Source: Alphaproteobacteria bacterium (lineage in GTDB: Bacteria; Pseudomonadota; Alphaproteobacteria; Micropepsales; Micropepsaceae). Taken from it: a DNA stretch of 64,000 nt. Both the position numbers and the translations under genes were made by a program. Below are positions 50,645 through 61,921 of this stretch, in pieces; within the stretch, counting starts at the first letter, position 1, and every line of letters starts with the position of its first letter. Under the pieces are notes generated by a model that was not told where the DNA came from, made no database searches, and saw nothing but the letters and a program-made list of their open reading frames with translations. The DNA is taken from assembly GCA_019241645.1 (NCBI GenBank), contig JAFAWQ010000016.1, forward strand, positions 36,742 to 100,741, read 5' to 3'.

Positions 50645-51353
50645 ATACCGCTTCTATCACATCGTCCCGCAAGGCCTCCAACACTGTGCCCGATGCTACG
50701 GCACTGCCGGCCTGCAGGACCAGTATATAGTCGCAGAATCGCGAGGCCAAAGTGAGATCGTGCAAGGTCACGATGACGGTGGTGCCGCGCAGGGCTTCCG
50801 TTCGCAACAGCTCCATCAGCTGCAACTGATGAGCAGGATCAAGATGCGCGGCGGGCTCATCGGCCAAGAGCACAGGTGCCTGTACGGCGAGCGAGCGGGC
50901 GAGCAACACGCCGGCGCGCTCGCCCGCCGATAGCGTATTCATCGCGCGATCGGCGAACCGAAGCACATCGCATCGGTCCATCGCCTCCTCGATTGCCTGC
51001 TCATCGGGCGTGCGAAGAGGCGCCATAGGCGTGCGGTGTGGCAAACGACCGAGGGCTACAACCTTGCGCGCGGCTACCGGCCAATGCGTTTCCACTTCCT
51101 GCGGAAGATAGGCGACCGTTCTTGCCAACCCTTGTGTGGACCAATCCGACAGCGGGCGATCCAGCAAGCGAACAGTACCGCTGTGGAAACCGAGGACACG
51201 CAGTGCCACGCGAAACAGGGTCGTCTTGCCCGAACCATTCGGGCCAACAAGCCCGGTCACCGCGCCAGCGGCGAACAACACATCCAAATTCCGAAGCACG
51301 GTACCGCGATGGTAACCGGCCGAGACATTTTCGAATGCAAGGGTCGAGTTCAT
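50538..51353 (-). CDS. Iron-siderophore/cobalamin-type ABC transporter ATP-binding protein
   Basis: VGPNGSGKTTLFRVALRVLG, LSAGERAGVLLARSLAVQAPVLLADEPAAHLDPAHQLQLMELL. Confidence 0.88.
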   Translation of the reverse strand: MNSTLAFENVSAGYHRGTVLRNLDVLFAAGAVTGLVGPNGSGKTTLFRVALRVLGFHSGTVRLLDRPLSDWSTQGLARTVAYLPQEVETHWPVAARKVVALGRLPHRTPMAPLRTPDEQAIEEAMDRCDVLRFADRAMNTLSAGERAGVLLARSLAVQAPVLLADEPAAHLDPAHQLQLMELLRTEALRGTTVIVTLHDLTLASRFCDYILVLQAGSAVASGTVLEALRDDVIEAVFAIGAQRLGAAIIPWNRKEARGQAEAGRALQEGAL

Positions 51354-52399
51354 GAATCTCGCCGCATTCGCAGGATAAGCCAGACAAAAAAAGGAGCGCC
51401 CATGAGCGCGGTCAGTACGCCCAGCGGCAGCTTCTCATCCGGGGAAATCAACCGCACCGCGATATCAGCGGCCGCTACCAAAGCCGCCGCCCCCAGCGCG
51501 GAGGGCCAAACCAACCGCGCCGGCTCGTACCCATAGAAGGGCCGCAACAGATGCGGGACCACTAGTCCGACAAAACTCACCGCGCCCGCCGCCGCTGTTG
51601 CGGCGCCCGTCGCAAGCGCCACGCCAAGCACCACGCGTCTGCGAATACCATGAACGTTTATGCCAAGACTGTGCGCCGCTTCCTCTCCGAGGATCAGCGC
51701 ATCAAGTCCTCGAGCAGCGGTCACTAGCAGAAGGATGCCGAGTGCCACAAAAGGCGCGGCAAAAGCGACATCGCTGGACGTGCGGTCCTTGAGCGAACCC
51801 ATCATCCAGACAACAATCTCGCTCATTGCGTACGGATTGGGCGACAGAGAAAGCGCGAGAGCGGTAAGCGCCGTAGCAAAACTTGCAATGGCTACTCCCC
51901 CAAGCACCAAGGCCACCGCTCCGGCGCCAGCTCGCGATAGCAAATACAACACCAGCGCGGAGGCCAGAGCGCCAAGCACGGCAAAGGCGGGCAACAGGAT
52001 GGGATGCACACCGGCCAAACCGAAATAGAATGCAATCACCGCGCCGAGCCCTGCTGCGGACGTCACGCCGGTGACGCCTGGTTCGGCCAACGGATTGCGA
52101 AACAGCCCCTGCAGCGCTGCGCCGCTCGCTCCCAGCGCCCCACCGACCAGCAATGCCAATGCTGCGCGCGGCACCCGGATTTGCTGCACGATCACGGCGG
52201 CCATACCTTGCTTCGATATCAGAGCACCAAAGACCTCGGCTGGCCGTAACGGCGCAGGACCAAGCAAAAGGGAAACTGCCGCGAGCCCCAGCGCCAGCGC
52301 TGCCAAACCCCACGTCATAGCCATAGCGGGCACGTCAAAGCGGGCTCCCCTCTGCGGTCGTGCCCCCGTGTCGGCCGGTGAAGGCGAAATTGCACTCAT
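51350..52399 (-). CDS. FecCD/BtuC-family ABC transporter permease
   Basis: RVPRAALALLVGGALGASGAALQGLFRNPLAEPGVTGVTSAAGLGAV; VSFVGLVVPHLLRPFYGYEPARLVWPSALGAAALVAAADIAVR. Confidence 0.92.
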   Translation of the reverse strand: MSAISPSPADTGARPQRGARFDVPAMAMTWGLAALALGLAAVSLLLGPAPLRPAEVFGALISKQGMAAVIVQQIRVPRAALALLVGGALGASGAALQGLFRNPLAEPGVTGVTSAAGLGAVIAFYFGLAGVHPILLPAFAVLGALASALVLYLLSRAGAGAVALVLGGVAIASFATALTALALSLSPNPYAMSEIVVWMMGSLKDRTSSDVAFAAPFVALGILLLVTAARGLDALILGEEAAHSLGINVHGIRRRVVLGVALATGAATAAAGAVSFVGLVVPHLLRPFYGYEPARLVWPSALGAAALVAAADIAVRLISPDEKLPLGVLTALMGAPFFVWLILRMRRDS

Positions 52400-52410
52400 G
52401 TAAAGCGCTC

Positions 52411-53295
52411 TTATGGCTTACGAGAATGGCCAGCAAGCATGTGGACCGAACGGCCCCACTTCGCCAGTTGCGGCGCAACTCGCACCGACCATGGCCCGGG
52501 ACATAGCAGCGGAACGAGAGATGTGCGCACAACAACGGTGTGTCTATTCAACGCCTTTAGCGCCGGATGATGAAGCACAGCATCTGCCCGCGCCGGTTCA
52601 TCTTCATGTTCGCCGTTGAGGACCAGCAACTCCGGTGCAAGTGTTAGGACGGCTTCGATCGGAATAGTGCCCGAACGTGTGATGCGCGCAAAGCTTCCCG
52701 CATTCTTCAATCCCGCGGCAGAGAGAATTTCATCCGTAACGCCGCCGGCGGTGGTATAGCCGTTTGGTTCATATATGAGTGTTTGCACGGCTGGGCGCGA
52801 CGCCTGCGCGCGCGCTCTTACTAGATCTGCATCCATCTGTTGGACCAGCGCTTGAGCACGGCCGCTAGCATCGAGCGCTCCACCCAGCATCAGCGTAACG
52901 CGCCGCACATCGGCCAGCGATTGCGCCCATGGCACCTCCAAGACGCGGACACCGGCGGCGCGCAAGAGTTGGGTCTGACGCGCATTCGTGCTCTGGTAAG
53001 TAACAACGAGATCGGGATGCAGCGCCAGCATCTGCTCGGCCGAGGCGCGCACACCGGGAATTCCGTTTACCTGCTTCGCAATGGTGGAGACCACAGGATG
53101 CGTGTCGCCGGCAAGATACGATAGCCCGGCAATTCGTTCGCGCGGGATCAGGCGGAAGACGTATTCGTCCGTACACAGAAAAGCGGAGACTATTCTTTGG
53201 GGGGCCGCGATTCGTTCCGCCCGCCCCATCCCTGCGCTGGCAACTGCAATTGTGACCGCCAACGACGTGGCATAGCTTCCATGAGAAAAAGGCAT
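52411..53295 (-). CDS. ABC transporter periplasmic substrate-binding protein (BtuF/FecB type)
   Basis: RIVSAFLCTDEYVFRLIPRERIAGLSYLAGDTHPVVSTIAKQVNGIPGVRASAEQMLALHPDLVVTYQSTN. Confidence 0.88.
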   Translation of the reverse strand: MPFSHGSYATSLAVTIAVASAGMGRAERIAAPQRIVSAFLCTDEYVFRLIPRERIAGLSYLAGDTHPVVSTIAKQVNGIPGVRASAEQMLALHPDLVVTYQSTNARQTQLLRAAGVRVLEVPWAQSLADVRRVTLMLGGALDASGRAQALVQQMDADLVRARAQASRPAVQTLIYEPNGYTTAGGVTDEILSAAGLKNAGSFARITRSGTIPIEAVLTLAPELLVLNGEHEDEPARADAVLHHPALKALNRHTVVVRTSLVPLLCPGPWSVRVAPQLAKWGRSVHMLAGHSRKP

Positions 53296-53335
53296 ATTGA
53301 TCCGCTAGTGTCAGCTGCCCAACTCTCCCCGAATA

Positions 53336-55195
53336 ATGTCGGAGGTTCTCTTGCTCAAGTTCGTTCTTCCAACTGCTGCGTTTATCGCCTTCGCCTCAAT
53401 CCCAGCATCGGCAGCCACGCCGGCTGATATTCTTGCGGCCAACAGGGCGGCAAGCGGCGGTACCGCCTGGGACAGCAAACTAACGCTCAAAGCCGAATAT
53501 GCCTATTCCGGTCAAGGCATGACAGGCGCGATCCATTCCGCGGCGGATCTAAAGGATGGCCGCTGGAAAGACGAGTACCAGATCGGCCCTATGTCGGGTT
53601 CAATCGGATTTGATGGTACGACCGCCTGGGACCGCGATCCATCCGGCACCGTTACCACCCAGGAAGGCGGCGAACAGCGCGAGCAGGCGGTCAACGAAGG
53701 CTACAGACGAGCCAATCTTTGGTGGCGGGCAGACTTCGGCGGTGCTGCTGTCGGTCCGGTTACCCAAACCAGCGACAACGGAATGACATATGACGTGCTG
53801 ACGGTGACGCCGCAGCACGGCAAGCTTTTCACCGCCTGGTTCGATACCAAAACTCATCTTCTATCGCGCACCATGCAAAAACAGGGCGCTCAAACCGTCA
53901 CCACTACGCTTTCCGACTATCGCGCCATCGAGGGCGCACAGGTTGCCGGCAAGGCAGTCGTGGATGAGCGCCGGGGCGCCAAATATCTCCAGACATTCAC
54001 GCTTTCAAAGGCCGAATTTGGGCCAGCGCTCAGCGCCTCGGCCTATGCGAAGCCGATCGCGAACGTGGCGGACTTTTCGATCGCTGGCGGCGCCAAGCAA
54101 ACCACATTGCCGATTCAGATCATCAACAACCACATCTACGGCTATGCTCAAGTGAACGGCAAAGGCCCCTACCTCTTCATCTTCGATACCGGCGGCGCAA
54201 ATCTCGTCACTCCCGACACCGCGCGTGCGCTCAAGTTGAAAGTAGAGGGCGAAGCCGCCGGCGGCGGCGCCGGCGAAGGCACAGTAGATGTCGGTTTTGC
54301 AAAGGTGGAATCGGTTCAGGTTGGCGGTGCGACCATCAAGAACCAGGTCTTTCCGGTAGTAAACTTTCTCGCGCCTGGTGTGGAAGGCGTGGATGAAACC
54401 GGCATGATCGGCTTTGAGACCTTTCGCCGCTTCGTCACACGCATCGACTATGCAGGCAAAAAGCTGACGCTGATGCGCGCCGAGGCTTTCAATCCGAAGG
54501 AAGCCGGCACGCCCGTGCCTTTCGTGTTCAACTCAAGCATTCCTGAAGTACAGGGGTCATTTGAAGGCATCCCCACCAAATTCGATATCGATACTGGCGC
54601 GCGCGGCGAACTGACGTTGACCAAACCGTTTGCAGAAAAGAACAACCTTCGCGCTAAGCATGCCAAGGGTGTGGATTCAGTCGAAGGTTGGGGGGTAGGC
54701 GGGCCATCGCGCGCTTATGTCATGCGCGGCGCGACCATGACCCTGGGCCCCGTGCAAATCGACGATATCGTCACCGGTCTTTCGACGCAGGCGAAAGGCG
54801 CTTTCGCTGGTGCCGAGTATGACGGCAATGTGGGAAGCGGTATTCTCAAGCGCTTCATTGTCACCTTCGATTACGACCATCAGATCATGTATCTTAAGGC
54901 GCAGCCGAAACCCCTGCCTGACACTGGCACGCATGATCGCGCCGGCATGTGGATCAACTCTGTTCCCCAAGGCTACAAGATTGTGGACGTAACCGCCACC
55001 GGTCCGGCAGAAGCGGCTGGCCTGAAAGGGGGTGACATCATCACCGCGGTGAACGACAAGGCCGCCAAACGCATCCCGATCTACGAAATGCGCCGCCGTT
55101 TGCGGAACTTAGCGGCCGGCACGGTCGTCAAATTCACGATCACCTCGGAAAACGGCACGCACGATGTCGCGGTCACGCTGCGAGATCTTATCTGA
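53336..55195 (+). CDS. Retropepsin-like aspartyl protease family protein with two DTG motifs and C-terminal PDZ domain
   Basis: Signal-like N-terminus; YLFIFDTGGANLVTPDTA, FDIDTGARGELTLTKPFA, and VTATGPAEAAGLKGGDIITAVNDK (PDZ). Confidence 0.88.
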   Translation: MSEVLLLKFVLPTAAFIAFASIPASAATPADILAANRAASGGTAWDSKLTLKAEYAYSGQGMTGAIHSAADLKDGRWKDEYQIGPMSGSIGFDGTTAWDRDPSGTVTTQEGGEQREQAVNEGYRRANLWWRADFGGAAVGPVTQTSDNGMTYDVLTVTPQHGKLFTAWFDTKTHLLSRTMQKQGAQTVTTTLSDYRAIEGAQVAGKAVVDERRGAKYLQTFTLSKAEFGPALSASAYAKPIANVADFSIAGGAKQTTLPIQIINNHIYGYAQVNGKGPYLFIFDTGGANLVTPDTARALKLKVEGEAAGGGAGEGTVDVGFAKVESVQVGGATIKNQVFPVVNFLAPGVEGVDETGMIGFETFRRFVTRIDYAGKKLTLMRAEAFNPKEAGTPVPFVFNSSIPEVQGSFEGIPTKFDIDTGARGELTLTKPFAEKNNLRAKHAKGVDSVEGWGVGGPSRAYVMRGATMTLGPVQIDDIVTGLSTQAKGAFAGAEYDGNVGSGILKRFIVTFDYDHQIMYLKAQPKPLPDTGTHDRAGMWINSVPQGYKIVDVTATGPAEAAGLKGGDIITAVNDKAAKRIPIYEMRRRLRNLAAGTVVKFTITSENGTHDVAVTLRDLI

Positions 55196-55219
55196 CCAAC
55201 TTCGGCAGTTCGGAAGTAC

Positions 55220-56239
55220 TTAATCCACTTTGAGTCCGAGCGGCACCGGTTGGGATCCCACCGGCGTCATTTCGACGGAAGGGGACGCTGGGAATGCAGC
55301 CGGCGGACAAGCGATTGTTTCGAACAAAGGCCAGTGAAGGATGGCCAAGTTGCCGGCGAAATCCTCGCTGAGCGCCGTGCAGCTTTCCACCCAGTCCCCA
55401 TCGTTCAGGTAAAGCACGCCGCCAATCTGCTGTATCGCAGCCTGGTGAATATGACCGCAGACCGCGCCATCGAACCCACGCATGCGCGCCTCTCGCGCGA
55501 CCGCTTCCTGAAAATTGGAAATATAGGAAACGGCGTTCTTTACGGTATTCTTCAGGTAGGCCGAAAGCGACCAGTACGGTAGACCGACCAGCCGCCGGAC
55601 TGCGCTGACCACTTCGTTCAGCTTGAACGCCAGCGTATAAGCGTGGTCGCCGAGATGTGCGAGCCATTTCGCGCAAGCGAGCACCCCGTCGAATTGGTCG
55701 CCGTGCAGCACCAGCAACCGCCGCCCATCGGCGGTCTCATGTACGGTCTCGCGCAGCACCGCAATGCCGGCAAAATTACGGCCACAGAAGGGCCGGAGGG
55801 CTTCATCATGATTGCCGGGCACGTAGATAACTCGAGTGCCGGCATCGATCTTATGCAGGATTTCGGCGATGACACGATTATGGGATTCGGGCCAATACCA
55901 GCGGCGTCCCAACCGCCAACCGTCCACGATGTCGCCGACGAGGTAAAGCGTTTCGCAAAAATTGTGGGACAGGAAATCAGCAAGCTGATCGGCTTTGCAA
56001 CCGCGCGTACCGAGATGGGTGTCGGAAATGAACAGTGCGCGATGGCGTTTCTGCTGTCGGTCCGAGGACCTAATGGAGGAACGGTTGAATGTTGGTGAAA
56101 GTGGGCGACGATTCGGCGATTCTCTGCGATAGCTTTCGTAGGCACGCAGCAACAGCGCTTCTCTCACGTCCGGATACTCCCTCGCAGTTGCCATGACCTC
56201 TTCTTTCCACGCCGAGGGGCTACTTCGATTCGGCAACAC
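55220..56239 (-). CDS. Metallophosphoesterase, UDP-2,3-diacylglucosamine diphosphatase-like
   Basis: RALFISDTHLGTRGCKADQLADFL, LVGDIVDGWRLGRRWYWPESHNRVI, VIYVPGNHDEALRPF, LLVLHGDQFD, VCGHIHQAA. Confidence 0.88.
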   Translation of the reverse strand: MLPNRSSPSAWKEEVMATAREYPDVREALLLRAYESYRRESPNRRPLSPTFNRSSIRSSDRQQKRHRALFISDTHLGTRGCKADQLADFLSHNFCETLYLVGDIVDGWRLGRRWYWPESHNRVIAEILHKIDAGTRVIYVPGNHDEALRPFCGRNFAGIAVLRETVHETADGRRLLVLHGDQFDGVLACAKWLAHLGDHAYTLAFKLNEVVSAVRRLVGLPYWSLSAYLKNTVKNAVSYISNFQEAVAREARMRGFDGAVCGHIHQAAIQQIGGVLYLNDGDWVESCTALSEDFAGNLAILHWPLFETIACPPAAFPASPSVEMTPVGSQPVPLGLKVD

Positions 56240-56366
56240 GCCAATTACAGCGACATAACGGATTTATGACACCCTTAAGCTCAGCTCAGCAAAGAGTCAG
56301 CAACAAGGAAAACGCATATGCTAGACGGAGCCAGCGCCGTTACGCACGTCCTAGAAACCGGTGAAG

Positions 56367-59300
56367 TTAAGCGGCCTCTGCAAGATCGGCGAGTTGGGAG
56401 AGAACGGCGCGAGCGCCTTTTAGCCGTGATTCTGGTGACGGCCAATCGCGCGATACGACAACTCTCTGATCGGGACGCACCTTCATCACCGCGGGATGCG
56501 CATTGATCAACCGCACCAGTGCGCCCGGATTGGGGAATATCTGATTGCGGAAGGTGAGGATAGCGCCTTTCGGACCCGCCTCGATCTTCTCCACCATCGC
56601 AGCGCGACAGAGATGCTTGATCGCCACGATCTCCAGCAAATGCTGCACTTCCTCCGGCAGGGGGCCAAACCGGTCGATCAATTCTGCAGCGAAGCGATCA
56701 ATGTCGGAGCGGTCTTCCAAGGTGGCGAGACGCCGGTACAGCGCCATGCGCACGTTGAGATCACCGACATACTCCTCAGGTATGAGCACGGATGTGCCAA
56801 TGTTGATTTGCGGCGACCATTGCTCGGCGGCTTCCGTAGCGGCATCGCCGGCGCGCAAGCTCGCCACGGCCTCTTCCAGCATCTCCTGATACAGCTCGAT
56901 GCCGACCTCGCGTACATGGCCGGATTGCTCTTCACCAAGGAGGTTGCCAGCGCCGCGAATGTCCATATCGTGGCTTGCAACACTGAAGCCAGCACCGAGC
57001 TGATCGAGCGATTGCAATACCTGCAACCGCCGCTCCGCAGTCTCAGCTAGTTTCTGGTTCGCTGGCGTTGTCAGATAGGCATAGGCTCGCTGTTTGGAGC
57101 GACCAATGCGCCCCCGCAACTGATAAAGCTGGGAGAGGCCGAAGCGGTCTGCGCGGTGCACAATCAGTGTGTTGGCTGTGGGAATGTCGAGACCACTTTC
57201 CACGATGTTGGTGGAAACGAGAACGTCGATTTTGCAGTCGTAAAACGCGGTCATCACGTCTTCGAGTTGTGCGGGGGGCATCTGTCCATGGCCGACGGCA
57301 AATTTCACCTCCGGCACAGTGTCGCGCAAGAACTCTTCAGTCTCGCGCAAATCCTTGATACGTGGGCAGACGAAGTAGCTTTGCCCCCCGCGATAGTGCT
57401 CTCGCAGCAATGCCTCGCGGACAACCAGTGGGTCGAATGGCGTAACAAACGTGCGTACAGCCAGGCGGTCGATCGGCGGGGTGGCGATCAACGAGAGGTC
57501 GCGTACGCCGGTGAGCGCGAGCTGGAGGGTACGCGGAATAGGCGTCGCGGTGAGGGTCAGCACATGTACGTCCGATTTAAGGGCCTTAAGGCGCTCTTTG
57601 TGGGCCACGCCGAAATGCTGTTCCTCATCGACAATGACGAGCCCGAGATCGGCAAAAGTAATGCCTTTCGCCAGTAAGGCATGCGTGCCGATGACGATAT
57701 CGATATCGCCCGAGGCGAGCCCTGCTTTGGTTTCGATCGCCTCTTTGCCTTCGACGAAGCGCGAAAGCTGTCGTATTTTCACCGGAAATCCGCTGAACCG
57801 TTCAATGAATATTTTGGTATGTTGGCGCGCAAGCAATGTCGTCGGCACCACTACAGACACCTGCAATCCAGACATTGCGGTCACGAATGCGGCGCGCAAC
57901 GCCACTTCCGTTTTGCCGAAACCAACATCACCGCAAACCAGGCGATCCATCGGCGTGCCGCGCGCGAGGTCCTCCACGGTTTCGGCGATGGCGCGCTCCT
58001 GATCCTCGGTTTCCTGATAGGGGAAACGGGCACAGAATTCATCATAAAGGCCCTGTGGCGTTTCGAAAGGCGCGAGTTGCTTGAGTTTGCGAGCAGCAGC
58101 GACGCGGATGAGCTCGGCCGCGATTTCGCGCACGCGTTGCTTCATCTTGGCTTTGCGCTGCTGCCAGCCCGCGCCGCCAAGGCGATCGAGCTGGACATGG
58201 CCTTCGTCGGACCCATAGCGCGTTAGGAGCTCGATGTTTTCCACTGGCAGAAACAGCTTGCCGCCGTCGTAGTGCAGCTCAAGACAATCATGGGGCGCAC
58301 CAGTGACATCGATAGTTTGCAGGCCGGTATAGCGGCCGACGCCGTGATCGATATGGGTGACAAGATCACCCGGCACGAGGCTCGACGCTTCGACCAAGAA
58401 GTTCCGCGCGCGTTTTGTGCGCCGGCGCGGCGGCACCATGCGGTCGCCAAGAATGTCCTGCTCGGACATGACGGCGAAATCCAGTGCTTCGAAACCCCGC
58501 TCCAACCCCACGATGCCAATACCAATAGCGTTGCCGTGCAGCTGTTGTGCTTCCGCAAAATCCTTGATGGTGCGCACGGCAGGCAGACCGTGATCCGATA
58601 ACACGCCGCCAAGGCGCTCAGCCGAACCCTCGCTCCAGGCGGCGAGCAGAACTCGCTTCTCTTGCGCCTGCATCTCTTTCACATGCGACGCGGCCACTTC
58701 GAAGATGTTTGCGCGACCTTGTGTCCGCTCCGGTGCAAAGTCGCGGCCTTGCTTCCCGCCCGCATCGGTCGACGTGCTGGACTCCGGTGCCTGGAAGGGA
58801 GAAAGATCGCGCACATCGCGTGACGCCATCGCCGCAGTCCACTCATCGGTGGTTATATATAGTCGGTCGGGCGGCAACGGTCTGTAAGGCGGCGCACTTA
58901 CGTTGTCCTTGCCTTCGCGTTTCTCCTGCAGGAATTGCCGCCGGGTTTCGTAGTAATCGGCGATGGATTCCAGCCGTGCGGTTTTCGAATCCTCGACCTG
59001 ATGCGACAGCATCACCAGTGGACGACCCGTATATTCGAACACTGTTTCTAGATGATCGTAAAACAGCGGCAACCAGTGGTGCATGCCGGGATGATGACGA
59101 CCTTCGCTGATCGCCTCGTAGAGCGGGTCATCGGACGCTGGTCCGAATTGTGCCACGTAGCCGGAACGGAAGCGACTGATTGTCTCCTTGTCGAGCGGAA
59201 CTTCGCTCGCCGGCAACAATTCGATCTCGGAAATCTGGTCGGTGGAGAGTTGCGTCTGGGCATCAAAGCGGCGCACCGCATCGAGTGTCGAGCCGAAGAA

Positions 59301-59855
59301 GTCGAGGCGAAAAGGTTCGTCTGTGCCGGGTGGCCAGAGATCGATAATACCGCCCCGCAACGCGAAATCGGCAGGCTCTCGCACCGTGCTTGCACGGACG
59401 TAACCGTGGCGGGTGAGAAATCGCACCAGCTTGTCGTGATCCACATCGTTTCCCACGCGGGCGTGGAACTGCGCTCCAAGCACCGCGCCGCGCGGCGGCA
59501 CGCGCTGTAGCACAGCGTTTACGGTAGTAATTACGACAGCCCCACCATCGTCCGGCTTGCGCCGTGCAATCGCCGATAGAGTCGCCAGGCGCGTCGCTTC
59601 GATGTCCGGTTTGGGCGATACGCGATCATATGGCAGACAGTCCCATGCCGGAAAGTCCAGGACTGGAATATCCGGTGCGAAAAAGGCGAGCGCGTCCAGA
59701 GCGGCGCGCTCGGCCGCGTCGTCGGATGCCACGAACAGCACCAACCCGTTGCGGCGGCGGGCGGCTTCCGCTGCCAAATAGGTGTCATAGCCGGCGGGTG
59801 CGCCGGTAACGGCGAAACGGCCTTGATGCTTTGCGATATAGGTCAGACGATCCAA
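56367..59855 (-). CDS. mfd: Transcription-repair coupling factor
   Basis: 1162 aa; RID GDLVTHIDHGVGRYTGLQTI, helicase DRLVCGDVGFGKTEVALRAAFVTAMSG, VDEEQHFGVAHKERLK, TATPIPRTLQLALTGVRDLSLI. Confidence 0.98.
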   Translation of the reverse strand: MDRLTYIAKHQGRFAVTGAPAGYDTYLAAEAARRRNGLVLFVASDDAAERAALDALAFFAPDIPVLDFPAWDCLPYDRVSPKPDIEATRLATLSAIARRKPDDGGAVVITTVNAVLQRVPPRGAVLGAQFHARVGNDVDHDKLVRFLTRHGYVRASTVREPADFALRGGIIDLWPPGTDEPFRLDFFGSTLDAVRRFDAQTQLSTDQISEIELLPASEVPLDKETISRFRSGYVAQFGPASDDPLYEAISEGRHHPGMHHWLPLFYDHLETVFEYTGRPLVMLSHQVEDSKTARLESIADYYETRRQFLQEKREGKDNVSAPPYRPLPPDRLYITTDEWTAAMASRDVRDLSPFQAPESSTSTDAGGKQGRDFAPERTQGRANIFEVAASHVKEMQAQEKRVLLAAWSEGSAERLGGVLSDHGLPAVRTIKDFAEAQQLHGNAIGIGIVGLERGFEALDFAVMSEQDILGDRMVPPRRRTKRARNFLVEASSLVPGDLVTHIDHGVGRYTGLQTIDVTGAPHDCLELHYDGGKLFLPVENIELLTRYGSDEGHVQLDRLGGAGWQQRKAKMKQRVREIAAELIRVAAARKLKQLAPFETPQGLYDEFCARFPYQETEDQERAIAETVEDLARGTPMDRLVCGDVGFGKTEVALRAAFVTAMSGLQVSVVVPTTLLARQHTKIFIERFSGFPVKIRQLSRFVEGKEAIETKAGLASGDIDIVIGTHALLAKGITFADLGLVIVDEEQHFGVAHKERLKALKSDVHVLTLTATPIPRTLQLALTGVRDLSLIATPPIDRLAVRTFVTPFDPLVVREALLREHYRGGQSYFVCPRIKDLRETEEFLRDTVPEVKFAVGHGQMPPAQLEDVMTAFYDCKIDVLVSTNIVESGLDIPTANTLIVHRADRFGLSQLYQLRGRIGRSKQRAYAYLTTPANQKLAETAERRLQVLQSLDQLGAGFSVASHDMDIRGAGNLLGEEQSGHVREVGIELYQEMLEEAVASLRAGDAATEAAEQWSPQINIGTSVLIPEEYVGDLNVRMALYRRLATLEDRSDIDRFAAELIDRFGPLPEEVQHLLEIVAIKHLCRAAMVEKIEAGPKGAILTFRNQIFPNPGALVRLINAHPAVMKVRPDQRVVVSRDWPSPESRLKGARAVLSQLADLAEAA

Positions 59856-60139
59856 ACGGGGGCCTTTCGGTCGCAGACAGACTTGAGCTTGTCGAACACC
59901 GGAAAGGCATAACGCTCCGGCACCGCCTCATAGCCGCGCAGCCAAGCGTATACATCGTCATCGGAAGCATTCAGCAGCAGGTCGAGGTGATCCAGTTCCC
60001 CCGCAGTCAGTGTGTCCAAGTGTTCGCGTGCGAACGCACCGAAAATCAGGTCGAGTTCTTTGAAGCCGCGGCGCTGGCATCGAAACAATAGCTGTTTGCG
60101 GCGGGCCTCCGAAGAGCCACCGTTTTGGGCAGTCGACAT
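59843..60139 (-). CDS. sdhE: Succinate dehydrogenase assembly factor 2
   Basis: 98 aa; RRKQLLFRCQRRGFKELDLIFGAFAREHLDTLTAGELDHLDLLLNASDDDVYAWLRG. Confidence 0.95.
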   Translation of the reverse strand: MSTAQNGGSSEARRKQLLFRCQRRGFKELDLIFGAFAREHLDTLTAGELDHLDLLLNASDDDVYAWLRGYEAVPERYAFPVFDKLKSVCDRKAPVWIV

Positions 60140-60266
60140 GGAACGGATATAGCGTTCGGCTTGGGTCTCTTAAAGCCTCCCGCGCCCGTCCAGCGTGAAA
60201 AATGAGATTGTGCAAACTCTCAAGAGTTAATTCTAACCGGTTGCGCCGGCACACCCTTGACCTGTG

Positions 60267-60280
60267 GACTCCCGCGAATC
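60267..60280. promoter_or_regulatory. Paired GANTC (CcrM) sites in the ccrM 5' region
   Basis: GACTC at 60267-60271 and GAATC at 60276-60280, upstream of the ccrM start; third site GATTC at 60344-60348 at the start of the gene. Confidence 0.55.
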
Positions 60281-60313
60281 ACTGTGGCGGCCTGTGGACA
60301 AAATCAGGGCTGA

Positions 60314-61405
<1,092 letters not shown>

Positions 61406-61416
61406 AAAGCTGGCGA

Positions 61417-61884
61417 CTAACCGATCGGCGCCTCAACGCTCCGCTTACGGAACGCTGCGGCAAGCACGCTATACATAGGCCCTCGTTGGTGTTGGGCGGC
61501 CGCCTTCTCGCGGAGCCGCAGCGGACTGGTACCGGCAATCCGTTTTCGCCATAGCCGCCCCAACCGATTTGCCTCGTCTCGTCCCCGTTTGGACACCAAA
61601 TCGAAATAGGACGTCGCCAACATAGGGCCGCGCCCCTCATTGCATAGCCAACAGGCGACTACGAGATTGACGTCGTCATTCCATGGGCCCACAGCCTTTG
61701 GAACAAGATGATCAAGCGTTGCGGAATTGTGCTGGTTCCGAATGTTCGTAAGGCGAATGCCACAGTAGCAGCAGCGATGGCCTTGCGCTTCGCTTAATCG
61801 GTGCCGCCATGCCCTCAGATTTCTTGCCAACATCATATTGCCTCCCGCACGAGGAAATATGGCGATTGGTTTCCCGAAGGTCAT
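61417..61884 (-). CDS. HNH endonuclease
   Basis: HRCCYCGIRLTNIRNQHNSATLDHLVPKAVGPWNDDVNLVVACWLCNEGRG. Confidence 0.88.
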   Translation of the reverse strand: MTFGKPIAIFPRAGGNMMLARNLRAWRHRLSEAQGHRCCYCGIRLTNIRNQHNSATLDHLVPKAVGPWNDDVNLVVACWLCNEGRGPMLATSYFDLVSKRGRDEANRLGRLWRKRIAGTSPLRLREKAAAQHQRGPMYSVLAAAFRKRSVEAPIG

Positions 61885-61921
61885 TCGCCGGGCGCCACGA
61901 ATTGGACGGGTTGGTAAACAA

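Noticed and set aside
53290-53340. Possible cobalamin riboswitch upstream of the BtuCDF-like operon
   Set aside because: Spacer to the divergent gene is only about 40 bp and lacks a recognisable B12-box sequence; substrate identity left open.
60220-60245. CtrA site upstream of ccrM
   Set aside because: Only one TTAA half-site (TTAATTCTAACC); the second half at N7 spacing is missing.
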